Shown: piece after piece, positions 43,617 to 53,163 of the stretch
How the letters are laid out: each line of letters opens with the position of its first letter
Numbering within the stretch: the stretch's first letter is position 1
Source: Clostridium homopropionicum DSM 5847
Lineage (GTDB): Bacteria; Bacillota; Clostridia; Clostridiales; Clostridiaceae
Direction: 5' to 3'
Assembly: GCF_001263795.1 (NCBI RefSeq)
Contig: NZ_LHUR01000021.1
Coordinates: forward strand, 1 to 64,000
Length of the DNA: 64,000 bases
Translations under genes and position numbers: made by a program
The notes under the pieces: model-generated
Told to the model about the DNA's origin: nothing
Seen by the model: the letters and a program-made list of their open reading frames with translations, nothing else
The model's database searches: none

Positions 43617-44870
43617 TTATAATTTGTGAATCAAATCTACACACAATATATATTTATTGTTCTCATGCTTAAATATACGAGATATGGTTCTGCAAACGCT
43701 GCCTGTTGCATGTGATATATATGGTGAGGAAGTATACTTGTTAGTCTTTGAATTAATAAGATCATAATAATATTTTTTTAGAGAATTATCTTCTCCCTTA
43801 ACTGAAGGATAAAATATTAGTCCTTTTCTAGGATTGTCCTTAGTTATGCTCGAAAATACAGTATCACTAACTTGAATTCCTTTATCATCAAGTATATATA
43901 CACATTCCATATTTAAATTTAAGTCCTTGTTAATTTCAACAAAGTTTAAGAGCAAATTATCAAATTCATTTATATCTGCCCTTTCAAATTCTGATATTAT
44001 GTGATTTAAAAGAGAATCTATTTTCCTCTTAGAAATTCTCTCTTTCTTCACCTTTAAACTCATGTAACTTTTATACTGTATTGAAGCACTTTTAATTCTA
44101 AAATCAATATTACTAATTGATTCCTCTGATAAATTTAAAGGCTTTGAAAAAAAATATCCTTGTATTAAATGAGCTCCATATTCAATTGCACAATTCAGCT
44201 CCTCTTGTGTTTCTACCCCTTCTGCTACAACTATTGCTCCTATATGATTTGCCAGCTTAACAAGGCATTTAAATATTTCTTGCTTATAGTAACTTTTATC
44301 AACATCTTTTATAAGAGTTATATCTAATTTTATAACATCTGGTTCTAAAAGTAGTATTCTTTCAAAGTTTGAAAAACCTGCACCCAAATCATCTAAGGCA
44401 ATTAAAAATCCTTCTTTTCTGTATTTTTTTACGAATTCAACTAATACATTAATATCTTTTACGTGAGATTCATTAATTTCAATTACAATATTTTCTGGAG
44501 AAACTCCATGACTTAATACTTGCTGAAAAAGGTAATTAGAGCCCCTACCCTGTTCAATAATTGAAGCATCAATATTTACAAACAAATGAACATCTTTATT
44601 ATGAAAATCTAACTTATTAAATCCTTCAATACATTTTTCACGACATAACCTATCTAGATTTATTTCAAGTCCGTATTTATGAGCATATTCAAAGATTTTA
44701 ATTGGAGAAATTAAGCTTCCATCTAATATACTTACTCCTCTTGACAATCCTTCGAAGCCAACAATTTTATTTTTTGCTAAAGATATAATTGGTTGATAAT
44801 ATGGAATTATTCTTTCATTATCTATAATTTCTTTTATTTCATTAATTTCATATAAGCGGCTCTCTCTCAT
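43617..44870 (-). CDS. EAL-domain c-di-GMP phosphodiesterase, YkuI-like
   Basis: A 417-residue cytosolic protein. The EAL domain (about 20-260) has PYYQPIISLAKNKIVGFEGLSR, with EGL in place of EAL at 40-42; the catalytic Glu is kept. IVIEINESHV, ALDDLGAGFSNF, DVIKLDITLIKDV, VVAEGVETQEE and LIQGYFFSKPL supply the other metal and substrate residues. The C-terminal part (about 285-417) looks like the PAS/Cache-like sensor of YkuI. It likely cleaves c-di-GMP in response to a ligand. It is minus strand, after the ABC importer genes, and ends in a hairpin at 43552. Confidence 0.87.
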   Translation of the reverse strand: MRESRLYEINEIKEIIDNERIIPYYQPIISLAKNKIVGFEGLSRGVSILDGSLISPIKIFEYAHKYGLEINLDRLCREKCIEGFNKLDFHNKDVHLFVNIDASIIEQGRGSNYLFQQVLSHGVSPENIVIEINESHVKDINVLVEFVKKYRKEGFLIALDDLGAGFSNFERILLLEPDVIKLDITLIKDVDKSYYKQEIFKCLVKLANHIGAIVVAEGVETQEELNCAIEYGAHLIQGYFFSKPLNLSEESISNIDFRIKSASIQYKSYMSLKVKKERISKRKIDSLLNHIISEFERADINEFDNLLLNFVEINKDLNLNMECVYILDDKGIQVSDTVFSSITKDNPRKGLIFYPSVKGEDNSLKKYYYDLINSKTNKYTSSPYISHATGSVCRTISRIFKHENNKYILCVDLIHKL

Positions 44871-44899
44871 GCTATAAATTCTTCTCCTAAATAAATCCC

Positions 44900-45586
44900 T
44901 TACTTCATATACATGTGCTCTTCGTTTAATATGCCCTTGTCCATAGAAAGAATCCTATCAGCAACATTAGTCCCGAAAGTCATGTCATGAGTTATTATTA
45001 AAACGGTCATGGACTTTTCCACAGCAAGTTTCTTTATAAGGTTTGCCACCTCTCCTGTAAGTCCTGGATCCAATGCAGAGGTTGGCTCATCGAAACATAT
45101 AAGCTTAGGCTCCATAGCAAGAGCACGTCCTATAGCCACCCTTTGCTTTTGACCTCCTGAAAGCTCACAAGGATAATTATCTTTCTTATCTAATAGCCCT
45201 AAAAAGCTTAGTATTTCCACAGCCTTTTTTTCTGCTATTTCCTTTGAAAGCCCTAATACTACTCTTGGTGCTTCTGTAATATTTTCTAAAACACTCATAT
45301 GTGGAAATAGATTAAAGCTTTGAAATACCAGCCCTATATCTTTTCTAATTTCTATCTCATCTTTTTTAGAGGATGCTACACCATCCTTGTACAAGTACTT
45401 CCCATTTATTATAATAGAGCCCTTATCAGGATCTGTTAATCCGTTTATGCATCTTAAAAGGGTTGTCTTACCTCCTCCAGATGGTCCAACAATTACTGTA
45501 ATTTCCCCTTCCTTTAATTGAAGATTTACACCCTTTAGAACTTTATTCTTACCAAAGTTTTTCTCTAATCCTTCTACCTTAAGCAT
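44900..45586 (-). CDS. Polar amino acid ABC transporter ATP-binding protein
   Basis: A 228-residue ATPase. Walker A is GPSGGGKTTLL, the signature is LSGGQKQRVAIGRAL and Walker B is LICFDEPTSALDP, with the H-loop in LIITHDM. Size and the start MLKVEGLEKNFGKNKVLKGV match GlnQ/ArtP-type proteins. It lies 10 bp after the permease gene, at the end of a three-gene SBP-permease-ATPase operon. It energises uptake of a polar amino acid across the membrane. Confidence 0.94.
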   Translation of the reverse strand: MLKVEGLEKNFGKNKVLKGVNLQLKEGEITVIVGPSGGGKTTLLRCINGLTDPDKGSIIINGKYLYKDGVASSKKDEIEIRKDIGLVFQSFNLFPHMSVLENITEAPRVVLGLSKEIAEKKAVEILSFLGLLDKKDNYPCELSGGQKQRVAIGRALAMEPKLICFDEPTSALDPGLTGEVANLIKKLAVEKSMTVLIITHDMTFGTNVADRILSMDKGILNEEHMYMK

Positions 45587-45596
45587 TATTGCCCTC

Positions 45597-46238
45597 CTAT
45601 TGATAATAGCTGTATCTTTTTTCTATAAGCTTAAATAGCTGCGTAAATACTGCAATTAAAAGTAAATAAATGATACCAACTGCCACCAATGGTATTAAAG
45701 AGGCTTCCTTGTTTGATGCAATCTTACCAATTTTCAATAGTTCATCTAAACCAACTACATATACAAGGGCAGTATCCTTTACAAGAGTAATAACTTCATT
45801 AGCTACTGCTGGCAATATCCTTTTAGTTGCCTGAGGAAGAACTATCTTCATAAATATATGTCTTGGTGGAAGTCCAAGAACCTTTGCTCCTTCGTACTGA
45901 CCTTCATCTATAGAGGATATTCCCGCTCTAAATATCTCTGCTAAATAAGCTCCATAATTTAGAACAAAGGCTAAGATTGCAGCTGGAAATCTATCAAAAG
46001 CAATGCCTATGATAGGTAATCCAAAGAAAATAAATACAATCTGTAAAAGAAGAGGAGTTCCTCTCATTATTAATACATAAAAACCAGTTACCGAGCTAAC
46101 TATTTTATTTTTAGATAATCTTCCTACTGCAATTAATACTCCAAGTGGTATTGAAAAGACTAAAGTCAATATAAATACCTGTAAAGTAACCTTAAGCCCT
46201 TCAAATATCTGAGGTAATAGGTTAATTATGTTATTCAT
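45597..46238 (-). CDS. Polar amino acid ABC transporter permease
   Basis: A 213-residue membrane protein with five helices. YLAEIFRAGISSIDEGQYEGAKVLGLPPRHIFMKIVLPQATKRILPA is the EAA loop that docks on the ATPase, typical of the HisMQ-type permeases. It lies 22 bp after the binding-protein gene and 10 bp before the ATPase gene. One permease gene implies a homodimer. Confidence 0.93.
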   Translation of the reverse strand: MNNIINLLPQIFEGLKVTLQVFILTLVFSIPLGVLIAVGRLSKNKIVSSVTGFYVLIMRGTPLLLQIVFIFFGLPIIGIAFDRFPAAILAFVLNYGAYLAEIFRAGISSIDEGQYEGAKVLGLPPRHIFMKIVLPQATKRILPAVANEVITLVKDTALVYVVGLDELLKIGKIASNKEASLIPLVAVGIIYLLLIAVFTQLFKLIEKRYSYYQ

Positions 46239-46260
46239 AGAAATCCTCCTCTATAAGCCA

Positions 46261-47061
46261 CTATTTAAATATGTCTTCTCCAAACCACTTCTTAGAAATT
46301 TCAGCAGCTTTACCATCTTTCTTCATTTCATCAAAAGCAGCGTTTAATTTATCAAGTAAAGCCTTGTCTTCTTTTCTTACACCAACGCCATAAGATTCAC
46401 TTCCGAAGTCCTCTTTTAATACTTTATATTTTTCTTGTCCTTTTTTGCTGATGTAATATCTTATTAATATTTCGTCTGCTACTACTGCATCAATTCTCTT
46501 TGCTTCTAAATCCATTAAAGCATCATTGTTAGTTTCAAAAGTATAGATCTTTCCATCCTTAAAGCTCTTTACAAGTTCTGGTTCCTTGTTTATTGCATCC
46601 ACAGCGCTAGATTGATTTTGAGCTCCTACCTTCGCTCCTTTTAAATCAGCCTTTGCATTTAGCTTTGAATCTGCAAGAGTTACAATAACTTGTCTATTAT
46701 CTAGGTATGGTCTAGAGAAGCTTACTTTTTCTTTTCTTTCTTCAGTTATTGTATAACCATTCCATATAAAATCTATTTTACCTGAAGTAAGTTCTGATTC
46801 TTTCATAGACCAATCTATTGGCTGGAATGTTATTTCTTTTCCTATTCTCTTTGATACTTCCTTTGCAAGGTCTATATCAAAGCCCACTACTTCACCTTTA
46901 TCGTCCTTAAAGCCCATTGGAACAAAGGTATCGTCAAAACCAAGAACTAATTTTTCTTTAGATAATGCACCTTGTTCTGCCTTTTTAGTACACCCTACAA
47001 CACTTAATGCTAATACTGAAATTACTGCAATTGCTATAATACTTTTTAAGCTTTTTTTCAT
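46261..47061 (-). CDS. Amino acid ABC transporter substrate-binding lipoprotein
   Basis: A 266-residue lipoprotein. The signal peptide ends at LSVVGC, a lipobox, so the Cys is lipid-anchored outside the membrane. FVPMGFKDDKGEVVGFDIDLAKEVSKRIGKE is the classical start of family 3 solute-binding proteins. It binds a polar amino acid such as Gln, Arg, Lys or Cys; the exact ligand cannot be read. I place the start at the ATG at 47061, with GGAGG 8 bases upstream; a possible ATG 15 bp earlier is out of range of it. Confidence 0.93.
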   Translation of the reverse strand: MKKSLKSIIAIAVISVLALSVVGCTKKAEQGALSKEKLVLGFDDTFVPMGFKDDKGEVVGFDIDLAKEVSKRIGKEITFQPIDWSMKESELTSGKIDFIWNGYTITEERKEKVSFSRPYLDNRQVIVTLADSKLNAKADLKGAKVGAQNQSSAVDAINKEPELVKSFKDGKIYTFETNNDALMDLEAKRIDAVVADEILIRYYISKKGQEKYKVLKEDFGSESYGVGVRKEDKALLDKLNAAFDEMKKDGKAAEISKKWFGEDIFK

Positions 47062-47148
47062 TTTTATATCCTCCATTTAATTAATAATTACTTCATACAC
47101 TTATTACTTTAACGCATTAAATTGATAAGGTCAATATGTATATAAAGG

Positions 47149-48060
47149 TTAAAAATGCTCATTTTTGTACTCAATTGCTTTTATCATTTTAAATAAAAGT
47201 TCATTAATAGGAGTAGGTACACCAAATCTTTTTCCAAGCTCTATAACTTTACCAGCAAGCATTTCCACTTCTGTTTTTCTTTTAGCTTCTACATCTTGCA
47301 GCATTGAGGTTTTTTTCTCCGGTGCTAGCTTGTTAAGAATTACTATGAAATCATCTATACCACTTTCCTCTAAATTAATATTCATAACCTTTGAAAGCTC
47401 AATTACTTCCTTCATAGCACTTATCATAAAGCTTCTAGCTTCTTCGTTCTGTTGGAAAAGACCATAAGGCCCAAGAAGTACAGCCGAAGTTTGGTTAATT
47501 CCAACATTGATTAAAAATTTCCACCATTGTTCCCTTATCATTTCATTAGAGATTTTATAAGAAATCTTAGCTTTTTTAAACAGTTCTTCAACCTCAGCTA
47601 CAGCTTTAGGATTTTTACCAAAACCATCTCCAAATACAATTGTTCCTTGGTTTAAATATTCAATTCTATTGCCTATCCTAAGTGCATCTATTACAACTGA
47701 AAATCCAAATAATACTTTTTCTTTTCCAAAAATATCCGCTAATATCTCTTCAGAATCAATACCATTAAGCAAGGATACAATTATAGTTTCTTGTCCCACA
47801 AATGGCTTCATAAGTTTAATTGCATCTTTCAAATCATGATATTTAACAGATACAAAAATTATATCCATCTTAATAGAATCTTCTTTATCAGTTAGCATAT
47901 TTAAATCATAATGTTTGTTATTTACAAAAATACCTTCTCTTTCATATCTTTCCTTTCGTGAATCATCAACAATCACGTAAATATCTATACTTTCATCCAT
48001 CATTTGAGCCCCATATGTACCACCAATAGCTCCAAATCCTACAAATCCAATTTTTTGCAT
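47149..48060 (-). CDS. Ketopantoate reductase family (ApbA/PanE)
   Basis: A 303-residue NADP-dependent dehydrogenase. IGFVGFGAIGGTYGAQM is the dinucleotide-binding GxGxxG loop. REQWWKFLINVGINQTSAVL contains the catalytic Lys and Asn of PanE, and EVMLAGKVIELGKRFGVPTPINELL is the conserved end. The family makes pantoate for coenzyme A, but many paralogues reduce other 2-keto acids. It sits between ilvN and the amino acid importer, where the branched-chain 2-keto pool is relevant. No panB or panC is nearby, so the exact role is open. Confidence 0.88.
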   Translation of the reverse strand: MQKIGFVGFGAIGGTYGAQMMDESIDIYVIVDDSRKERYEREGIFVNNKHYDLNMLTDKEDSIKMDIIFVSVKYHDLKDAIKLMKPFVGQETIIVSLLNGIDSEEILADIFGKEKVLFGFSVVIDALRIGNRIEYLNQGTIVFGDGFGKNPKAVAEVEELFKKAKISYKISNEMIREQWWKFLINVGINQTSAVLLGPYGLFQQNEEARSFMISAMKEVIELSKVMNINLEESGIDDFIVILNKLAPEKKTSMLQDVEAKRKTEVEMLAGKVIELGKRFGVPTPINELLFKMIKAIEYKNEHF

Positions 48061-48161
48061 ACTAACCCCTCCATTTCTAAATAATTTATTGATAATATAT
48101 ACCTTTTATTTTGAAAGGTCAAATATAACTTTCATATTTATCCATTAAATTACATAAAGAC

Positions 48162-48183
48162 GGCTCCTGTTTAAACAGGAGCC
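48162..48183 (-). terminator. Terminator of ilvBN
   Basis: A perfect 22-bp palindrome, GGCTCCTGTTT with AAACAGGAGCC, followed by TCTTT on the minus strand. Confidence 0.75.
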
Positions 48184-48236
48184 AAGTTGTTCTAGACATC
48201 ATTATGCTTTTTTATATTAATCTATTGATATATTAT

Positions 48237-48713
48237 CTATACTCCCTTATTTAGAGCTACCATCCCTGTTCTTGCAAGCTCAACAATTCCATAAGGTGTG
48301 ATCATCTTAATCAATAAATCAATTTTTTCTGGTTTTCCACTAAATTCTATAGTTAAAGTTGATTGAGACATGTCAACTATCTTAGCTTGCAATATGGTAC
48401 ATATATCTAGTATCTCACCACGATTGTTTCCTTGAGAATTAACTTTTATAAGTACTAGTTCTCTCCTAATTGAACATTCTGTCTCTAACGTTTGAACTTT
48501 TATAACATCAATTTGCTTATTTAATTGTTTTTCAACCTGCTCCATTGTACGCTCATCTCCACTAGATACAATGGTCATTCTGGAAATAGAGCTATCCTCT
48601 GTTTCCCCGACAACAAGGCTTTCGATATTAAAACCTCTTCTTGAAAATAGTCCTGCTGTTCTTGAAAGAACGCCTGATTTATTTTCAACTAAAACTGAAA
48701 ATATTCTTCTCAT
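48237..48713 (-). CDS. ilvN: Acetolactate synthase small (regulatory) subunit
   Basis: A 158-residue regulatory subunit (IlvN/IlvH type). FSVLVENKSGVLSRTAGLFSRRGFNIESLVVGETED is the N-terminal ACT domain that binds Val, Leu or Ile for feedback inhibition. A second ferredoxin-like domain follows from about residue 80. It lies 15 bp after ilvB, in the same operon, and the two proteins form one enzyme. Confidence 0.95.
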   Translation of the reverse strand: MRRIFSVLVENKSGVLSRTAGLFSRRGFNIESLVVGETEDSSISRMTIVSSGDERTMEQVEKQLNKQIDVIKVQTLETECSIRRELVLIKVNSQGNNRGEILDICTILQAKIVDMSQSTLTIEFSGKPEKIDLLIKMITPYGIVELARTGMVALNKGV

Positions 48714-48728
48714 AAGCTCTACTCCTTT

Positions 48729-50360
48729 CTATTGTGTAACTTCAAAAGGATATATATTAAGTTCCATAATACACGAACCCTTTTCTTCAATAAACTTTTC
48801 AATTGACTGATTCATTTCATTCATATCTTTTACACGAATAAAAGGTATACCATAGGCACTAGCTAAAATGCCAAAATCAGGACTTCCTTCAAGACTTACT
48901 GCCATAAATCTATCTTCCATTTTATTATGCTGAAATTCTCGTACCAAACCTAAATAAGTATTTCTCATAATAATTACTTTTATTTTAATCCCAAATTGCA
49001 CGATGGTAGCAAGTTCCATAAAGCTCATTTGGAAGGATCCATCTCCGCATACTGCTACTACCTGCCTATCTGGTGCTGCTGCTTTTGCTCCCATGGCAGC
49101 AGGTATAGAATATCCCATAGTACCCATTCCTCCAGTTGTAAAAAATCTTCCATTTCTTACAATGTGGTTATTAGCAGACCATAATTGATTTTGACCTACA
49201 TCAGCAACATATATAACGTCTTCGTCTAACTTTTCTGACAATTTACTAATGAATTTAGCAGGGTTTACATATCCCTCTCTATCTTCTTTAATCTTTGTCA
49301 TTTGTTCTTTCCACTTGTTTAAAGTTGATATCCATTCTCTATTATCACATTTGATTTCATTTTGTAAAATTTGATCTAAAACCTTTCCTGCATCACCAAC
49401 AATAGGAATATTTGTCCCCATTATTTTCCCTATTTCTGCTGGGTCAATATCAATATGAACTGTTACTGTATCTTTTTCAACTAATCTTGGATTTGTTACA
49501 GCTCTATCTGCAACTCTTGCACCAATAATAATTAGTAAATCGCTTTCATTTAAAGCTTTATTTGCATAGGATTTTCCACTAGAACCAAGCATTCCGAAAT
49601 ACAATGGATGTTCAGTTGGCAAAGCACCTATTCCCATCATTGTGGATATAACAGGTATTGAAAGCTTTTCACAAAATTCTCTTAGCTTATCTTGTGCCTT
49701 GCTTGAGAAAATACCTCCTCCAACACATATTACAGGTTGTTTTGCATCTTCTATTGCTTTAGCAACTCTTTTAATCTGCATTACATGTCCTTTAACGTTT
49801 GGCTTGTATCCTCTAATGTTAACTTCCTTTGGATACTCATCAAAATCTATCAACTGATTCTGTATATCCATAGGAACATCGATAAGCACTGGTCCTGGTC
49901 TTCCTGTAGAGGCTATATGAAATGCTTCTTTAAATATACGCGGAATATCTTTAGCATCTTTCACTAAGTAGCTGTACTTTGTAAATGGTTCTGCAGAACC
50001 TGTAATGTCTACCTCTTGAAATACATCACTGCCTAATTGATCACTAGGTACCTGACCTGATATAGCTATTAAAGGTATGCTGTCCATGTACGCTGTTGCC
50101 AATGCTGTAATTAGGTTTGTAGCCCCTGGGCCACTTGTCACTACACATACTGCCGGTTTTCCTGTTACTCTTGCATAACCATTGGCTGCATGTCCTGCAT
50201 TCTGTTCTGTTCGTACTAAAACATTTTTTATGCTTGAACTATAAACGCTGTCATAAAATGGACAAATAGCAACCCCCGGATAACCAAATAACAAAGAAAT
50301 TCCTTCTTCTTCAAGACACTTAACCATTGCTTGAGCCCCTGTTATCTTCATTTTATCCAT
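48729..50360 (-). CDS. ilvB: Acetolactate synthase large (catalytic) subunit
   Basis: A 543-residue ThDP-dependent enzyme that joins pyruvate or 2-ketobutyrate to make the precursors of Val, Leu and Ile. The catalytic Glu is in VRTEQNAGHAANGYARVTGK. VVTSGPGATNLITALATAYMDSIPL and VGGMGTMGY-type segments belong to the fold. The ThDP-Mg motif is GDGSFQMSFMELATIVQFGIKIKVIIMRN. The presence of a regulatory subunit points to the biosynthetic rather than the catabolic (AlsS) form. The promoter at 50421-50450 leaves a leader of about 50 nt with no T-box. Confidence 0.95.
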   Translation of the reverse strand: MDKMKITGAQAMVKCLEEEGISLLFGYPGVAICPFYDSVYSSSIKNVLVRTEQNAGHAANGYARVTGKPAVCVVTSGPGATNLITALATAYMDSIPLIAISGQVPSDQLGSDVFQEVDITGSAEPFTKYSYLVKDAKDIPRIFKEAFHIASTGRPGPVLIDVPMDIQNQLIDFDEYPKEVNIRGYKPNVKGHVMQIKRVAKAIEDAKQPVICVGGGIFSSKAQDKLREFCEKLSIPVISTMMGIGALPTEHPLYFGMLGSSGKSYANKALNESDLLIIIGARVADRAVTNPRLVEKDTVTVHIDIDPAEIGKIMGTNIPIVGDAGKVLDQILQNEIKCDNREWISTLNKWKEQMTKIKEDREGYVNPAKFISKLSEKLDEDVIYVADVGQNQLWSANNHIVRNGRFFTTGGMGTMGYSIPAAMGAKAAAPDRQVVAVCGDGSFQMSFMELATIVQFGIKIKVIIMRNTYLGLVREFQHNKMEDRFMAVSLEGSPDFGILASAYGIPFIRVKDMNEMNQSIEKFIEEKGSCIMELNIYPFEVTQ

Positions 50361-50420
50361 CCTTTCAAACTTGGCTATTATAAATAATAACCTACCCCAT
50401 ATTGTTTGTTGTATTATAAT

Positions 50421-50450
50421 AATATACTATTTTAATTGTTTTATTGTCAA
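50421..50450 (-). promoter_or_regulatory. Promoter of ilvBN
   Basis: TTGACA (50450-50445), 18 bp, TATATT (50426-50421). The leader is short and shows no T-box or leader peptide. Confidence 0.7.
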
Positions 50451-50461
50451 GAGTAAGGTAG

Positions 50462-50647
50462 TTAAGCTTTCCCCTCTTGCCTTTCGCTTAAAAATGTGGC
50501 TCCAAGTATAAGTATTCCACCAATTGCTTAGATATAACTCATCTTTTCTCCTAAAAAAATTGATGCAATTATTACTGCAGAAATTAGATCTATATAGCTT
50601 AGAACAGCTATCGACTGGCCTTTTAGTTGTTTTATGGCTGTAAAATA
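50462..50647 (-). pseudogene. Remnant of an EamA/DMT-family transporter
   Basis: Only the C-terminal 61 codons remain, read on the minus strand from 50647. The sequence AVLSYIDLISAVIIASIFLGEK, then AIGGILILGATFLSE, is the last two helices of EamA-domain drug/metabolite transporters (the fL-GE signature is kept). An in-frame TAA interrupts it after KMSYI. It begins 4 bp past the stop of the MFS gene, so a deletion probably removed the rest of the gene. It ends just before the ilvBN promoter. Confidence 0.82.
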
Positions 50648-50651
50648 CAAA

Positions 50652-51836
50652 TCATATAGTTTTTCTGTAAAATATCATCATAAGTATAGCGGCTACTAGT
50701 GCTAATACTGATCCATAATAAAATGGGACACTGTTATTTATGTTATCGTAAAGAAATCCTGCTATAAGACTTGCAGGTAACAGAGTAAATCCTAATAGAC
50801 AATTATAAATTCCAAGTCCAGTACCACGCTTATCTTTATCAATAAGATCTGAAACTAATGCTTTTTGCACTCCATCAGTAGTTGCACTATAAAGTCCATA
50901 TAAGGCAAATAGTAAAATTAATACTGTCTTACTGCTTGTTTTTCCAAATCCAAAATATATTACTGAATATATAATATATCCAAAAATTATAAGTTTTTCT
51001 CTTCCTATCTTATCTGACAAAATTCCTGCAGAAATAGAAAAAATGACCGATACAGCGTTGAATATAAGATATATAATAGGTATAAATGCAGCTTCAATTC
51101 CAATGTCACTTGCTTTTACTAGCAATAATGCATCTGTTGAATTTCCAAGAGTAAAAATAAAAACTATGAAAAGAAAAATATAATACTTTTTTGAAAAATC
51201 CTTAAATAAAATTGGTCCTAAAGGCTTAACCTTATCACTTTTTGCTTCTTTCACAAAGTAAATAACAGAAATTAATCCTAATAAACCTGGAATTGCTGCA
51301 AATAAAAATACTCTCCTATAATTGCCCGGGAAAAGCAATAGCACTCCTGCAGCAAGTAGTGGTCCTATTATTGCTCCACTATTATCCATAGCCTTATGAA
51401 AACCAAAGCTTTTTCCCTTTGAAGACTCCTCAGAGGAAGCAGCAATTAAACTATCTCTAGGGGCTGTTCTTATTCCTTTCCCAAGTCTTTCAGAAAACCT
51501 TATAACTAAAACCTGAAATGGAGTATTAACAAATGCAAAAAGTGGGGAAAGAAATATAGTAAAAGCATATCCAATAATCATGAAAGGTTTGTTTTTTCTG
51601 ATTTTATCGCTCCACCAACCTGACAAAGCTTTAATTATAGAAGCTGTGCTTTCTGCAACCCCTTCAATTAATGACAATTCTGTTTTTGATGCTCCTAAGG
51701 TTATTAAAAAAAGCGGCATAATTGCATATATCATTTTTGTTGTGGTATCAGTAAGAAAGCTGGTAATCCCCACAAAAAAAATATTTCTTTCAAGTCCTAA
51801 AATCTTTTTTTCAGTGTATGTTTTCTCTATATTCAT
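50652..51836 (-). CDS. MFS transporter
   Basis: A 394-residue membrane protein with 12 predicted helices. GWWSDKIRKNKPFMIIGY is the loop 2-3 signature, and VIRFSERLGKGIRTAPRDSLIAASSEES is a segment typical of a particular bacterial MFS drug-efflux-like subgroup. FGFHKAMDNSGAIIGPLLAAG follows in TM5. The substrate is unknown. It starts 5' of the ackA-type gene on the opposite strand, and a decayed DMT transporter lies immediately downstream. Confidence 0.88.
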   Translation of the reverse strand: MNIEKTYTEKKILGLERNIFFVGITSFLTDTTTKMIYAIMPLFLITLGASKTELSLIEGVAESTASIIKALSGWWSDKIRKNKPFMIIGYAFTIFLSPLFAFVNTPFQVLVIRFSERLGKGIRTAPRDSLIAASSEESSKGKSFGFHKAMDNSGAIIGPLLAAGVLLLFPGNYRRVFLFAAIPGLLGLISVIYFVKEAKSDKVKPLGPILFKDFSKKYYIFLFIVFIFTLGNSTDALLLVKASDIGIEAAFIPIIYLIFNAVSVIFSISAGILSDKIGREKLIIFGYIIYSVIYFGFGKTSSKTVLILLFALYGLYSATTDGVQKALVSDLIDKDKRGTGLGIYNCLLGFTLLPASLIAGFLYDNINNSVPFYYGSVLALVAAILMMIFYRKTI

Positions 51837-51962
51837 GGCTTATTCCTCTTAGAACTAATTTTATTTCCACATAAATTACATAAATATATGTTACCACATT
51901 TATTATTTAACTACATTAATAATTAAGGTATAATAAAAAGAAAAATAGCTGGAGGTTTTTAT

Positions 51963-53159
51963 ATGAAGATCTTAGTTTTGAATTGTGGAAGTTCCTCAAT
52001 TAAGTTTCAAGTAGCTGAAATGCCTGAATATGAGGTTTTAGCTAAAGGAAGCATTGGAAGAATTGGATATGAAGATTCTGAATTTAAATATAGTGGTAAA
52101 GGCCTTGATGAAAAGCTTGTAATTTGTCCTATTCTAAATCATGAAGAGGGAATTAATTTAATCTTAAAAACCTTATTTGATCCAACTACAGGTATGAATA
52201 TTAAATTAGAAGATATTAGTGCAATTGGACATAGGGTTGTTCAAGGTGGAGATAAAAACAGCATTTCTTTAGTTATTGATGATACAGTAATTAACAATAT
52301 AGAAGAGATTAAAGACTTAGCACCTTTACATAATCCAAATCACCTAGCTGGAATTTATGCATGTCGAAAGCTATTACCAAATGTGCCTCAAGTTGCAGTA
52401 TTTGATAACGGATTTCATAGTACTCTTCCTAAATCCACTTATCTATATGGATTGCCTTATGAATATTATGAAAAATACAAAATTAGAAGATATGGATTTC
52501 ATGGCATTGCTTTTAGAAGTATGGCTGAAGGAGTTAAAAAATTACTAAACCGCCCCTTTACTGAATTTAAAATTGTTAATATGATGCTTGGAAGTGGCAC
52601 TACAGCTAACGCTGTTCTTTACGGAAAGTCTATGGAAGTTAGCACTGGTTTTACACCGCATGAAGGTTTAATTCAATCAACAAGGGCAGGAGATCTAGAT
52701 GCCGCAGCCCTACTGTATCTTATGAAAAAGGAAAGTCTTTCAGTTGATCAGATTGACGACCTTATAAATAAGAAAAGCGGCTGGAAAGGATTATCAGGTA
52801 TCAATAATGACATGAGGGAAATTTACAATAGTGCAAATGAAGGAAATGAAAGAGCTAAAATTACTATTGACACTGTTTGTCATAGATTCAAAAAATACAT
52901 AGGTGCTTATGCCGCTATTTTAGAAGGAATTGATCTGCTAGTATTTTCTGGTGGAGTAGGCGAAAATGCCTGGTATATTAGAGAAAAAGTCTGCAAAGGT
53001 CTTGAGTTTATTGGCATTGATTTAGATAAAGATAAAAACAAAGCCCTAAAAGGCGCAGGAATAATTAGTAAAGAAAATTCTAAAGTTAAAATCCTAGTTA
53101 CTTATGCAAATGAAGAAAAAATTATAGCAGAAGATACTTTTGAATTAATAAGTAAATAA
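51963..53159 (+). CDS. ackA-like: Acetate kinase family protein (divergent)
   Basis: A 398-residue sugar-kinase-fold enzyme. KILVLNCGSSSIKFQV is the N-terminal phosphate loop with the catalytic Asn; GHRVVQGG carries the substrate Arg; VAVFDNGFHSTLP gives the Asp and His; STRAGDLDAAALL holds the second Arg; VFSGGVGENAWYIREKV is the adenosine region. The phosphate-2 loop reads MLGSGTTANAV, where acetate kinases normally have HLGNG, so a conserved His is Met. It makes ATP from acetyl phosphate or a related acyl phosphate. No pta gene is adjacent. It may prefer propionate or another acid. Confidence 0.85.
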   Translation: MKILVLNCGSSSIKFQVAEMPEYEVLAKGSIGRIGYEDSEFKYSGKGLDEKLVICPILNHEEGINLILKTLFDPTTGMNIKLEDISAIGHRVVQGGDKNSISLVIDDTVINNIEEIKDLAPLHNPNHLAGIYACRKLLPNVPQVAVFDNGFHSTLPKSTYLYGLPYEYYEKYKIRRYGFHGIAFRSMAEGVKKLLNRPFTEFKIVNMMLGSGTTANAVLYGKSMEVSTGFTPHEGLIQSTRAGDLDAAALLYLMKKESLSVDQIDDLINKKSGWKGLSGINNDMREIYNSANEGNERAKITIDTVCHRFKKYIGAYAAILEGIDLLVFSGGVGENAWYIREKVCKGLEFIGIDLDKDKNKALKGAGIISKENSKVKILVTYANEEKIIAEDTFELISK

Positions 53160-53163
53160 CAAG

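Noticed and set aside
50361-50461. T-box or leader peptide for ilvBN
   Set aside because: No GGGTGG core, specifier loop or run of branched-chain codons is present in the short leader.
51963-53159. Butyrate kinase
   Set aside because: The GHRVVQGG, FDNGFH and STRAGDLD patterns fit acetate/propionate kinases better than butyrate kinases, and no ptb is adjacent.
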